From assembly GCF_030247195.1 (NCBI RefSeq), contig NC_080670.1, forward strand, positions 94,812,711 to 94,876,710: 64,000 bases of DNA, given 5' to 3'. The notes under the pieces were generated by a model that saw only the letters and a list, made by a program, of their open reading frames with translations, did not search any database and had not been told where the DNA came from. The DNA comes from Topomyia yanbarensis (lineage: Eukaryota > Arthropoda > Insecta > Diptera > Culicidae). The translations under genes and the position numbers were made by a program. Shown here piece by piece: positions 21,141-31,929 of the stretch (within the stretch, counting starts at the first letter, position 1; the number at the start of each line of letters is the position of its first letter).

Positions 21141-21882
21141 GTAAGAACTAGAAATTTGCTGAAGGCATCATTTCAATACAATCACTTCCAAGAAAATTTA
21201 TGAAAATATCTCACTCGCAGGGGGATTAATCAGCAAAAGCACAATACCAAAAGAAAGGGCATATTGCCTCAATCAAATTCTCCGAAGATACTATTGACCT
21301 ATAATTTGCCGTTTTGACTTCAATAATACATTGAATGTTTTTGGTCTTATTTCTGGCTATGGGAAATGGTAAAAATCTTTCGTCCGCATTTAATGTCAAA
21401 TATCTTTTGATAATAGTCCGATTTCAACAATCTATAGCTTGTTCGAAAGGTATTTGTATAAGCTATATAAAAATATATAAAGTGTTAATCTATGTTGTCA
21501 ATTTCGAGATCATTTAAAAAACAGCAAAAAAACACCATTTTTACACATTCATATCTTGGAAACTAAGCATCAGAATCAAAAACAAATTAATAGCGTTCTG
21601 TCTAGCTGATAGATCTTTCATTTAAAATTGGTTTGGAAAAGATCGGTTCAGCCATTGCTGAGAAACACGAATGAGAGTTTGTCCATTACATATACACACT
21701 CAGAGACACAAACAGACATTGTCCCAAATCGTCGAGCTGAGTCGATTGGTATATAAGACTCGGCCCTCCAGGCCTCGGAAAAAATCTCGAAAGTTTGAGC
21801 GAATTCTATACATTTCTTTTATAAGAAATGTAAAACATTACTAAACATCGATTTCACAGTACATATTTCTTATGAAAGTATA

Positions 21883-22650
21883 CACTGACGCAAATCTACT
21901 TAAGAATTTCATAAGTCGCAACTTATGAAGCTACACAATTTTGATTTCATTGAACGCTTATGCATTTCATAAGTTCGCCCTATGGAATTTATAGACGTAT
22001 GTAATGATGTTCATAATCGTATTATTGTGCAAATGTCATATTTTTACCAAATGAAATCAGTAAAAATAGGAAACTAGGCATTTTTGGAAGTGGATTGAAT
22101 TTAATGTTCTTTTTTCAAATTTGGGGAAATGAAATGTAAGTAAATATTCTTCGTAACTCATTGCTCCATATTTTATATTACTTTCATAAGAAATGTACTG
22201 AATTTTCTCAAACTTACAAGCCTTCTTTTCCATTCATTTACAGCTTATTGGAAATATTATGGGACTTCACAAAATCATCAAACTAGAGATAAGTGCTCCT
22301 TATTCGTGTGAATTAATTCGTTTAAATAACAAATATATGTTATAAAATGAAAAACATAATGCTGAGTTAATATTTTCTCGAACTAGCGCCATATGATATA
22401 TCTATGGATTTCATAACATCTCATTTTTTCAATTTATATTCAAGCATGATGATTTACATAAGCACAGTCGCATGAAAGGTATAAACATGGCTTAAAAATT
22501 TCATTAGCATGGCTTATGAAAATTCTAAGTGACTCGATGGCAATTTTTTCCTCCGAGTCATAAGTCAAACTTATGATTTTAATATGGGATACTTGTGGCG
22601 CCGAATCATAAGGGATTCTTATGGAATTCATTAGTTATTTTATCTCGGTG
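21883..22650. mobile_element. MITE-like element, imperfect TIRs, TA target
   Basis: The left end CACTGACGCAAATC and the reverse complement of the right end, CACCGAGATAAAAT, align over about 33 bp at roughly 70%. TA dinucleotides flank both ends (21881-21882, 22651-22652). The interior is A/T-rich with many 'ttcataag/cttatgaa' words and no coding frame. Confidence 0.6.
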
Positions 22651-22704
22651 TAGGTACGAATCTCGATAGCGATTCTGTCCTAAAGCCATAAAACTAAATC
22701 TAGC

Positions 22705-22951
22705 CAAACATGTCAAATGATCCTAAGCGCAACAGTTTCTCGTTGTTTACTTTATCTTTCGCTAATAATTCGGTCGTTTATATGTTTGTTCCTTAACTCT
22801 CAGCATAATAAGCTAGTCGAAAGCAAAGTTTTTCGATACATCCTGAAACAATATTGAAAAATTTTATGATGACGCCGTAATAATCGAAAAAGAAAGAGAA
22901 AGTAAACAAAGAGAGGCTGTCATTTGCACTTAGGACCATTTGACATGTTTG
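22705..22951. repeat. Inverted-repeat element (247 bp)
   Basis: The left arm begins caaacatgtcaaatgatcct; the right arm is its inverse (aggaccatttgacatgtttg). Similarity extends about 70 bp per arm, including 'ttgtttactttatctttc' matched by 'gaaagagaaagtaaacaa'. It would fold into a long hairpin. Confidence 0.75.
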
Positions 22952-24075
22952 TCGAGAAATAAAATCTGGTCAGAATATTTTTGATGGCTTCCAAAACACT
23001 GCGAAACTGGCACATATTTGCAACATATTCAGTGGTTTAAACTGCCTTTGTTTTCGGAGCATTGCCGAAATATTCCGATTCCGGCACGGTTTCTGCTACG
23101 AGCCGATAATTGGCAGGTTCCGCTACGATCCACAAGTGGTGCAAGGAGGATTTACAGGATTTTGCTCGTTGAAAAAAAACGTTAACCCATTTTATGTATT
23201 CAAATTGCCCATTTTTGGAAGTTATTTCAAGCTGCCAAAAATGGTAATTTTTTGTTTCCAACAATGGGTACTTTTTATCCATTTCACAACCTCTCGATGA
23301 GGTAATGACAATGGATATATTGATGCTGATAATGGGTGAAATTTCCTTTACGAATAATTTCAAGTGAATTAACCTGCAAATTGTGGATCGTAGTCGAACC
23401 ACTTCATACCCCCACAAAGGTGTGAGATGAACGAATTATCAAAAACATAATTAATATTTTGATTCATAACAAAACCAGTTAAAAAAAGAAACGGTCTGGT
23501 CCATCAAGAAAATTTTCATTCTGGGAAGGTACTTGATAGAATCGGGAATCGAAGCCAATTGCTTCCATTACCGATAATTTACTGTAAGACTCCTCCCGCC
23601 TAACCAAGACAACGGTACCACCACCTGCTAAGGTAAGAAGTGACGAGCCTAGTAGCAGTGCAGAGTCCGGTCGAGTTATATCATCCACATCAGGTCCCTT
23701 TATTGAAAGTTAACTACCACTAACCTAAGGCAATCAAGGGATTTTCCTTTCTGGGAATATCCTAGATTGATCAGGAATTGGACCCGATATCTTGTTATAT
23801 CAGAAGAAGTCATCAGGGGTGGGCGTAGCATCTTGCGCATATTTCTGAATTCCGTTTTGGTTGGCATTTCAAACTGTGAATGGGTGATGCCGAACATCGT
23901 GAAGTTCGGTAGCCATATTCTCCGACTTTCTTGAAATCGTTCGACGTATGTACGTGAAATTTCTTCCATGCATCATCTCTACCTCGGAGTTCATCAACTT
24001 GTCAAATTGATCTCGTTGCACTCATAGTGTTCACTCATTTATGCCGAATAAACAAATATTACACCCAGCAGAATA
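22952..24075. other. No recognisable feature
   Basis: Short open frames occur (for example 23037-23417, 23479-23688 and 23700-23969, minus) but none resembles a family I know and none has supporting context. The last part, before 24076, may be the 5' leader of the following LINE ORF1 relic. Confidence 0.5.
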
Positions 24076-24450
24076 ATGGTGAAAGGAAAAACAACACTCG
24101 CTATTCAATTATCTTCTAATATGAAGCGCTCCAGAGACGAATTGGACAAAACAAATGATCATGTGGACTCCTTTGACAAACTTCTACCCCGTATCCAAGC
24201 AATGTTTGATGATGCTAGCGCCAAACTGGAGAAAAAGATCGAAGAGAGCAAATGTGATCTGCAGAACGAAATATCTACACTACACGAGGAAGTGCAGCAG
24301 TTCAAAGTTGAAATTACAAAAGTCGCGAACTCTATCTCCAACATTCGGAAGGACGTTAATTTCAATTAGGAACGTGTTCTTAATACCGTGAAGTCTGACG
24401 ATTTACTACTGTCAGGAGTACCGTATAATCCGGCGGAAAATCTTTAAAAC
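24076..24450 (+). pseudogene. LINE ORF1 relic with coiled coil, in-frame stop
   Basis: From ATG 24076 the frame encodes 97 aa, mostly a heptad-patterned coiled coil (AKLEKKIEESKCDLQNEIS and following), then a TAG at 24367-24369. The same frame continues beyond the stop with ERVLNTVKSDDLLLSGVPYN before a TAA near 24448. Coiled coil followed by an '(L/I)SGVP' segment is characteristic of ORF1 proteins of CR1/Jockey/L1-like LINEs. The element is cut off at about 24452, where SINE-derived sequence begins. Confidence 0.7.
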
Positions 24451-24452
24451 AT

Positions 24453-24565
24453 CGGTCACAGATTTTTCACCTCAGAAAATCTCAACGACCTCGGCTAGGA
24501 CTGAACCCAGACCCACTGGGGTGAGTGGCGGTCTCGCTTACCACTCAACTACCGAAGCCGTTTTG
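24453..24565 (-). repeat. tRNA-derived SINE head, truncated copy
   Basis: On the minus strand an A-box-like TAGTTGAGTGGT (about 24540-24552) and a B-box-like GGGTTCAGTCC (about 24498-24509) are spaced as in a tRNA. Sequence matches the fuller copy at 25998-26286 but ends at 24453, where the LINE ORF1 relic abuts. Confidence 0.8.
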
Positions 24566-24880
24566 TGTGTGTGTGGGTATGTATGTATAGTGTTGGACAC
24601 AGAATTAGCACACTCATACCCCCAATACTTAACGACCGGACAACGTAATAAAATTAATAACGAATTCTTTCAAGACATGTAGTGTACTGTTAGTGGATAC
24701 ATGAAAATAATTCATATGGCATAGCACGGTGTTCCTAAAACTGTTATTAACAAAATATGACCATAAATTTGCCATACGGCATTCGAAAGATACAGTATCC
24801 AAGCATCTTCTCAGTGCATTTAAAAATGATCCATCGAGAGATTCGAGAGAAATTGCGATTTGAAGTTTTATGACACGCTT

Positions 24881-24926
24881 CATAAGGCTACCAGCAAACA
24901 CCCACGGGTTTGGTGGTAGCCTTATG
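24881..24926. repeat. 46-nt hairpin, copy 1
   Basis: CATAAGGCTACCA pairs with TGGTAGCCTTATG (13-bp stem), with an inner pairing CAAACACCC / GGGTTTG. Identical or near-identical hairpins lie at 26605-26650 and 27915-27960. Confidence 0.85.
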
Positions 24927-25152
24927 AACAAAAAAATATTTGTCTACTTATTTAGTACATGGCATTCGAAAGATATAGTAATCAAGTATATCCCCTGCAA
25001 GTTTGAAAATATTTCACTGACGGAATCGAAATTTATAACGGTTTGGATGTGGTATGCGGTGGGTTTTCTACCAGACTTCAAGCGTGTTTGTCCATTGACT
25101 ATTTAGATCGTTTATACGTGTCGCGGTTTTTAAAGGAAAACCTTACCATTTA

Positions 25153-25442
25153 GGGATGATCCATAAATGACGTAGCATTTTTTGAGTGATTTTTAACACC
25201 CCCCTCCCCCATCCTAGCATTTCATCACAAACCTCTAAATACCCCCCTGGTAATAACGTAGCTTGACGGTAACTCTGCCCCCCCCCCTTTTCGCCGTATT
25301 TTTTTTTTAAATTCTATTCTATTCCCCTTTAAAAAGGCTACGTAGCATGACATGACCCCCTCCCCCCTGTCGTCACACATCATCACAAAATACAAAACTC
25401 CCACCTCCCCCATATAATGCTACGTCATTTATGGATGATCCC
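25153..25442. mobile_element. MITE, PIF/Harbinger-like, 25-bp perfect TIRs, TTA target
   Basis: The ends are GGGATGATCCATAAATGACG... and its exact inverse, 25 bp each. The interior has several C-runs. Flanks are TTA on both sides, and the inverted copy near 27669 preserves the unoccupied site (ccatttaatttc). A 3-bp TWA target and GGG start are typical of PIF/Harbinger MITEs; superfamily inferred. Total 290 bp. Confidence 0.88.
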
Positions 25443-25869
25443 TTAATTTCATAAATATAATGTACAAAAGATGTTATTTATATGGTTATCCCGTTTTTTT
25501 CTTGGTCCTTCATAAAATATCCATGATTCTCCTTTTTATATTCCCGTGAATGATCCATGCTTAAAAGTTTGTTTTCCGTTCCATTTGAGCTCTATCTTCC
25601 TTCGTTGTTGATCCATGAATCCTTTCTTATGCAATTCGTGTCTTATTCCGTTCTGAAAGTCTTGGTGCTGGAACGTGGCTCCTCCTTCTGTTGCTGTTTC
25701 GCTGAACTTTGCTGTTATTGTTTCTGGATGATGCTGATGCATCCGGTTGCTGCTACTCACCATCAATTTTTCTGGCGTATGTCACGCTGTTACTCGAGGT
25801 GAGGTATCATTTATTCAAATTATTGTAATAATGTATTTAGAAAACTATACGCATTTCCACTTTTCACAT
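25443..25869. other. Spacer without recognised gene
   Basis: Opens with the continuation of the duplicated segment (to about 25480). Short frames at 25536-25802 on both strands look like chance. No motif recognised. Confidence 0.4.
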
Positions 25870-25997
25870 GTCTTACAAAAGAAATGTATAGGATTCGCTC
25901 AAACTTTGTAAACTTTTTCCGAAGCCCGGAGGGCCGAGTCTAATATACCAATCGACTCAGCTCGACAAATTGGGACACTGTGTGTGTGCGTGGGTGT
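25870..25997 (+). repeat. Family-A repeat start
   Basis: 'aaaagaaatgtataggattc', the 'gcccggagggccgagtct' core and 'atcgactcagctcgac' followed by a GT-rich tract match the openings at 43380 and 46585. The SINE is inserted in the GT-rich tract. Confidence 0.8.
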
Positions 25998-26286
25998 TTT
26001 TCTTCTTCTTTCGGTCTTCTTTTCCGTCGGCCTTTTATTCGCACTAAGTGCCCCAATTAAGCACCGACGCCAGAGAGGTGGACTTCTACCATCTGGACCC
26101 AAAGTTATCGACCCATCACAACACAGCACATGATAGACCGGGACCAACGGCTTTACTTCCCTTCCGAAGGAAGGCGTGGTCACAGATTTTTCACCTCAGA
26201 AAATCTCAGCGACCTCGGCTAGGACTGAACCCAGACCCACTGGGGTGAGTGGCGGTCACGCTTACCACTCAACTACCGAAGCCGTT
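25998..26286 (-). repeat. tRNA-derived SINE, fuller copy
   Basis: Minus strand: A box at about 26266-26277 (TAGTTGAGTGGT), B box at about 26224-26234 (GGGTTCAGTCC), then a body with 'ccttccttcggaagggaagt' and 'gccgttggtcccggtcta', ending in a T/C-rich tract (plus strand) near 26000. GT-rich sequence flanks both sides and probably represents the target duplication. Mosquito genomes carry abundant tRNA-related SINEs (Feilai and relatives); I do not assign a family name. Confidence 0.82.
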
Positions 26287-26544
26287 TTGTGTGTGTGTGG
26301 GTATGTATGTATAGTGTTGGACACAGAATTAGCACACTCATACCCCCAATACTTAACGACCGGACAACGTAATAAAATTAATAACGAATTCTTTCAAGAC
26401 ATGTAGTGTACTGTTAGTGGATACATGAAAATAATTCATATGGCATAGCACGGTGTTCCTAAAACTGTTATTAACAAAATATGACCATAAATTTGCCATA
26501 CGGCATTCGAAAGATACAGTATCCAAGCATCTTCTCAGTGCATT

Positions 26545-28022
26545 TCAAAATGATCCATCGAGAGATTCGAGAGAAATTGCGATTTGAAGTTTTATGACAC
26601 ACTTCATAAGGCTACCAGCAAACACCCACGGGTTTGGTGGTAGCCTTATGAACAAAAAAATATTTGTCTACTTATTTAGTACATGGCATTCGAAAGATAT
26701 AGTAATCAAGTATATCCCCTGCAAGTTTGAAAATATTTCACTGACGGAATCGAAATTTATAACGGTTTGGATGTGGTATGCGGTGGGTTTTCTATCAGAC
26801 TTCAAGCGTGTTTGTCCATTGACACGTATAAACGATCTAAATAGTTTATACGTGTCGCGGTTTTTAAAGGAAAACCTTACCATTAATTTCATAAATATAA
26901 TGTACAAAAGGTGTTATTTATATGGTGCACTGAAAAAATTTCATCGTTAATTTTCATTAAGAAGAATATAAAATAGAGTTGACTGCATCAAACAATAGAC
27001 AACTATATCACTATTTAGTGAATATCTTTATATTCAAAACGACGACCTATCAATTTTTATACATTAGTTGAATGCAACGAACGCAAACTACAAATCATGG
27101 AAAAATAAAACCATAAATTTAAAAAATATGAAGGTATTTGCTGTTTCAGATCAATTTATGCTATGATACGGTTTTTGTTGGAAATTTTGTAAAATCGTGA
27201 TTCGCTGGTTGGGTTGACGGATGTTAAAACTGGTCAAAGGGGATGTTATTAGTACAAGTTCATCTGCTCATATCTCTAACTATTGTCAGTTTTATTGTCG
27301 AATTGAACTTATCATGAGAATTTGACATTCAGATTGCAATCAACTAGTATATAAAAATGGATAGGCCGCTATTTTTAATACAAAAATATTCACTAAATAA
27401 TGATAATACATATAGTTGAGATCAATTGTATTGTCTATTTTTTGATGTACAAGACTCTATTTTATATTCTTCTTATGAAAATTAACGATGAAACGTCTAC
27501 CTGTTCAATAATAAAAATAATTAGAATCGGTCGGTCGGTCGGTGAGATATGGCCTTTTGAAGTAAACATTCCAACTTTATCCATTTTATTTAATTTACAC
27601 AATATATTCAACGTTTGGTAGAAAACCCTATACCCCTATAAATAACACCTTTTGTACATTATACTTATGAAATTAAATGGTAAGGTTTTTCTTTAAAAAC
27701 CGCGACACGTATAAACTATCTAAATAGTCAATGGAAAAATATGGATTCATGCTTGAAGTCTGGTAGAAAACCCACGCATGACCGCATATCACATCCAAAC
27801 CGATATAACTTTCGATTCCATCAATAAAATATTTTCAAACTTGCAGGGGATATACTTGATTACTATATCTTTCGAATGCCATGTACTAAATAAGTAGACA
27901 AATATTTTTTTGTTCATAAGGCTACCACCAAACCCGTGGGTGTTTGCTGGTAGCCTTATGAAGCGTGTCATAAAACTTCAAATCGCAATTTCTCTCGAAT
28001 ATCTCGATGGATCATTTTGAAA
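26545..28022. repeat. Large inverted repeat (1.5 kb) with nested inner inverted repeat
   Basis: The outer arms, 26545-26925 and 27638-28022, are inverse copies, each containing the 46-nt hairpin (26605-26650; 27915-27960). Between them an inner pair (about 26930-27060 and 27370-27500) is also inverted: 'cgttaattttcat' with 'atgaaaattaacg', and 'aatataaaatagagt' with 'actctattttatatt'. No transposase frame. The right arm abuts a gypsy pol relic at about 28022. Confidence 0.8.
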
Positions 28023-29590
28023 TTTGTGGTCCGTTGTCTGATGTAATTGATCGAGGGATACCAAAGGAACTGAAGATCCTCAAAAATGTTCCTATTACTT
28101 TCTGTGTTGTTGCCGGTTTCATTGGTTCCACTTGTACGAATCTGGAGGTGTAGCACACAACAACTAGCAAAGACATTTCTTCCGGGAGACCTTCTTTAAA
28201 ATCGATGGCTAGATCTTGCCATGGCATAGTCGGCATTCGACGGTTCATGGGGTTTGGCTTGTCTGGAAGGGCGGTCATCTTACACGGTTTGCAGTTCCGG
28301 ATAATTGTGTCGACCAGTTTATCCATGAGCGGAAACCATACCTTGGCTCTTAACAGAGCTTTCATAGATGTTCCGCCCTGATGCCCCAAGTGTGCCAAAT
28401 ACACAACTTTTTCTCTCAATTGTTTAGGTATGATGATTCTATCGCCTCGTAATATTAACTCTCCATATAATGTTAAATCATCTTTAACCGTCGCTGTTTT
28501 GAATTCGTTTGGAACTTCGTCCCAAATTCTTCTTTCACTTTCTGTAACTCGTCATCGATCAGAGTCGCTTTCTCAAGCTCTTCTATGGACAAAGCGGATG
28601 GTTTAATCTCATCTGTCAGCCAACTTATAATATCGCAGCCAGTATTACAATCTTTCATACCTTGTGATAGTCGAGAGAGTGGATCTGCTAGGTTATCTTC
28701 ACCCGGTTCGTATTTTACTGTGAAATCGAAACTCTGCAAACGTAGAATCCACCTCTCTATACGTGCTGACGGCTTTGACTTCACTCTATTGAACAGATAT
28801 TCCAGGGGCTTACAATGTAACAAGCGTAAAATGCTTTCCGTATAAATACACATACAGCTTTTCCATGGCCCATATTATAGCATAGCATTCTTTTTCTGTT
28901 TGGCAATATTTTTTCTCAAATTCTGCCAAACTTTTCGATATGCATGATATTGTTCGCGATATGCCATCTTTGATCTGAATCAATATTGCTCCTAGTCCGT
29001 AAGGGCTGGCGTCAGTCACCAGAACCGTTTCATCGTTTGAGTCGAAAAAACCAAGGTATCCAGCACTTGCAATCATAGCTTTGATTGTATTTAATTCTTA
29101 GGAGTGTGTCTCAGTCCAATCGAACGGACAATCCTTATTCAAAAGGCATCTCATGTGAAATGTGAGGGCTGACAAGTTTGGGATAAACTTCCCAACAAAA
29201 TTGACAAGCCCTAACAAGGACCTCAGTTCGGAAACCAATGAAGGTGGTTGTAGATTCCCAATAGCTTTAACTTTGTCATCCGTCGGACGAATACCTTTGA
29301 CAGACATAATATGTCCCAGGAATTCTACTGTAGGTACCCCGAAGGCTGACTTCTCCTTGTTGATTTTTAGATTGAATGTCTTAATCCGACGAAGAACTTC
29401 TTGCAATGCTTCATCATGTTCTTCGACCGTTTCTCCATGACTTAAAAAATCATCCGTGTAAATGACCAGTCCTTTAATTCCTCTGAATAAATTCTCCATT
29501 CCACGTTGGAAAAGTTCTGGAGCCGATTTTATCCCGAACATTAAGGCCCCCGTCGGGCTTCTTTTTCTTCTTATCTGCAGAATTGAGGAT
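28012..29590 (-). pseudogene. Ty3/gypsy pol relic (RT, RNase H, integrase N-terminus)
   Basis: Four minus-strand frames join into one former pol. 29610-29098 is RT with LMFGIKSAPELFQ, YTDDFLSHG and VEFLGHIMS. 29076-28810 is RNase H with VTDASPYGLGAI and TEKECYAIIWA. 28853-28473 is the RNase H end and connection (LQSFDFTVKYEPGEDN, DPLSRL). 28419-28012 is the integrase zinc finger (HLGHQG...CKPC) and start of the core (LAIDFKEGLPEE, SDNGPQ). Broken by a stop near 29098 and frameshifts near 28840 and 28450. The protease and first RT part are lost upstream, where a MITE (29599-29858) sits; the C-terminus is lost at the palindrome. Confidence 0.88.
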
Positions 29591-29598
29591 ATCAATAT

Positions 29599-29858
29599 GG
29601 GACCATTCATAAATTACGTAACGCTTTTAGGGGGGGGAGGGGGTACGACAAGTTGTGACAAGTTGTGACATAGGGGGGAGGGGGTGTTAACTAGATCGTT
29701 ACGTAACATGTTTTCGTCGAAGAAAAAATTTTTTTCTTGGAATTTGTTACGTAACAGGGGAGGGGGGGATGGAAAAATTTGTGACAATTTGTTACATAGG
29801 GGGAGGGGGGGGGTCAATTTTGGGCAATTTTTGCGTTACGTAATTTATGAATGGTCCC
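29599..29858. mobile_element. MITE, PIF/Harbinger-like, 25-bp perfect TIRs, TAT flanks
   Basis: Ends GGGACCATTCATAAATTACG... and exact inverse (25 bp each), flanked by TAT at 29596-29598 and 29859-29861. The interior has G-runs and a repeated 'acaagttgtgac' element. TIR consensus is shared with 25153-25442 (GGGAnnATnCATAAATnACG). Confidence 0.85.
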
Positions 29859-30151
29859 TATAATACGCATATACGATACTCATATGAACGTATGCGTGCA
29901 CGCGAATGAAATGAATGATTTCTTCAACCTGCTTTTTCTCTCGCTTTTCCCATAAAACTACCAAAGTATAGTATACCAATGGATTCGTAAGAATCCGAGG
30001 AAACTAATGGTAGCAAGTAAAACTTGATTTGAAAAACTTCATAACACCGTTTTTGAATTTTCCCGTCGTACGCATTATATCGTCGCTTGTTCTGCGCAGT
30101 AGAAAAGCACAGGGTTTGTGCTAAATTAGTACTACCCGAAAGCTTGGTGTA

Positions 30152-30394
30152 GGGGCTAATTATAAATCATGTCACACTTGTATTGAGGGAGGGACAATAA
30201 AAAATTTCAACATTTTGTGAAATATGGTGTAAAAAAGTAACCTGAAACATACCAAATTTATTTCTACCGAAGAAAAAAAGATTGGACATTTTATTCGTGA
30301 CTTATTTACCAAGGAAATAACCAATAACCCTGAGAAGAGGGAGGGGGTAAATGAAATGAAATTTTTGCGTTACATCATTGATAGGTAGTTGCCC
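30152..30394. mobile_element. Degraded MITE of the same style
   Basis: Left GGGGCTAATTATAAATCATG and right end (inverse GGGCAACTACCTATCAATGA) loosely match the TIRs at 29599, with G-rich interior (gggagggac, gagggagggggt). Older and diverged; boundaries approximate. Confidence 0.4.
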
Positions 30395-31410
30395 TGTTTG
30401 TATTTTAGAACTCATAGATAAAGCTTCGTTTGTGGAGAAATCTACTAAAAGCTTCGATTGCCGATTTCTTTCCAATTGATACTATAAATTTATAAAAAAA
30501 AATTTAAATTACTCATACTAGCTACAAGAAGCGCCAAAATATTGCACCCTTATAATAAATCATGATAAAAGAATGATTTCGTTTCGAAAACTACGTACTA
30601 TATTTCTTTTGAGCTTTATGACTTTATGCTATGAATATATGCTAGCAATCAGTTTGCTCAAATCAATCTAATGATTATTCACCTCTGGCACATGAGTGGA
30701 TTTTTCCTAAAATCCTATAGCGTGTTGCCTGTTTTCCATAGGTATTTTTTGCCCAAATTTTTGGCACGGTTTTCAAAATACCACGATTTTTAACATAACG
30801 ATTCCTTTCAAGTAATAGTTGATAGACCAAAAAGTATTGAATGAGTCATGAGGTTTGGTTTTTTGAACTATGCGAAATATGGTTATATTCAAAATCGTAA
30901 AAAAAAATCTAGTGCCATATTTCGGTACGTAACTTGAACAGTTATTTCAACGGATATCTAAGTGAAATCCCAACGTTTAGAGCTGAAGAACCACTTCTAC
31001 TAACACAAAGCGTCTATCTAGGTCGAGACTCGACAGAACAGACTAGCTATTGGAACCAGTGATTTTCCTATTTCTTACCTCCTGATCAGGGTATATATTA
31101 TTACCATCTTATTATCATATTATATAGACAAAATGTTAACGAAACTGATTTATACCGCAAGTAATGCACTGGTACTATGAGCCAGTATGTCTAGTTGGAC
31201 ACCGACCAAGAAAGATCTTTGAAATTAGTAAGATTAGTTGTACGGTAGAATAGTATTTTGATCTAAATATTTTCATACTGCATAGAACAAGTTGTGTGTC
31301 ATGAACAGTCCATTAAAACTTTATCGTTGAGTTTCAATAATTCACTATCAAAAACAATACCTTGGCACTAGCATTATTTTACAGTGCGATTGCAGGGTTA
31401 GTATTGCGAC
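30395..31410. other. No recognisable feature
   Basis: A/T-rich sequence without open frames of note or repeats I could match elsewhere in the window. Confidence 0.4.
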
Positions 31411-31414
31411 CCTA

Positions 31415-31515
31415 CTTATCACTAAGAGTTCCTTCTGGGTGGGGCTCAAGCATACGCCGAGTGACTTCTAAGGTCATCTAAGGCTTTAGCCATTGAACCG
31501 CCAGACTAGGGCATT
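31415..31515 (-). repeat. Possible tRNA-derived SINE fragment
   Basis: On the minus strand an A-box-like TGGCTAAAGCC and a B-box-like GCTTGAGCCCC are spaced about 45 nt apart, followed by 'acccagaaggaactctta'. Only one copy is in the window, so the call rests on the boxes alone. Confidence 0.35.
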
Positions 31516-31929
31516 TACAATTACGTACATGTTGTTTTGGGGTTTTTAAAACACTAACAAGCATTAAATTACATTCGACAGAAATGTCGAAATTACTTGT
31601 TGTTAGTTTTTTGTCCAAAAACATTTAAAAAGTTTGTTGGGAAACTTCACATCCCAAACGATCTAGTGGCATATACAATACAAGTAGTACAAACTTTCTC
31701 GGTTGTGGTCCATTAGGAGGTAGATAACAGTCTATTATCTCTCTCTGGACTAAATCAGCCTGGATGCCGTGACGCTGGAGTCCTGCTTCAGGCAGCAGAA
31801 ATAGGAGTCCCAAGTTAACCTCTAGCTTAAAACCAAAAGGCTGGAAAGACTAAAATAAGTCAGTAAACGGAGCATAATTGACCTTTCCGTCGCTGTGTCA
31901 ACCGAAGCTCTAACATAATGGATGATTGT

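Larger units (their letters stand above)
19372..21840 (-). repeat. Long dispersed repeat (family A), inverted, with nested insertion
   Basis: Outside the insertion at 19961-21140, this matches in reverse complement 43370-45030 and 46575-47900, including the 'aagccttctcttggctacgc' and 'gtttaaccc' segments and the terminal 'gaattctatacatttctttt' palindromic end. It continues the repeat left of the LTR element (9157-9397), which confirms that the LTR element split it. Confidence 0.85.
24453..25480. repeat. Duplicated segment, copy 1 (partner 26175-26930)
   Basis: Apart from the MITE at 25153-25442, this runs parallel to 26175-26930 with only scattered differences. It includes the SINE head, the 'agaattagcacactcatacc' segment, the hairpin and the 'accgcg/cgcggtttttaaag' end. 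A third, inverted copy of its right half is at 27638-28022. Confidence 0.9.

Noticed and set aside
23037..23969. Three minus-strand frames of 69-126 aa
   Set aside because: No domain, no codon or context support; probably chance in a non-coding stretch.
26221..26277. Functional tRNA gene
   Set aside because: A and B boxes are present but the rest does not form a tRNA cloverleaf with an acceptor stem; the fused body and second copy show it is a SINE.
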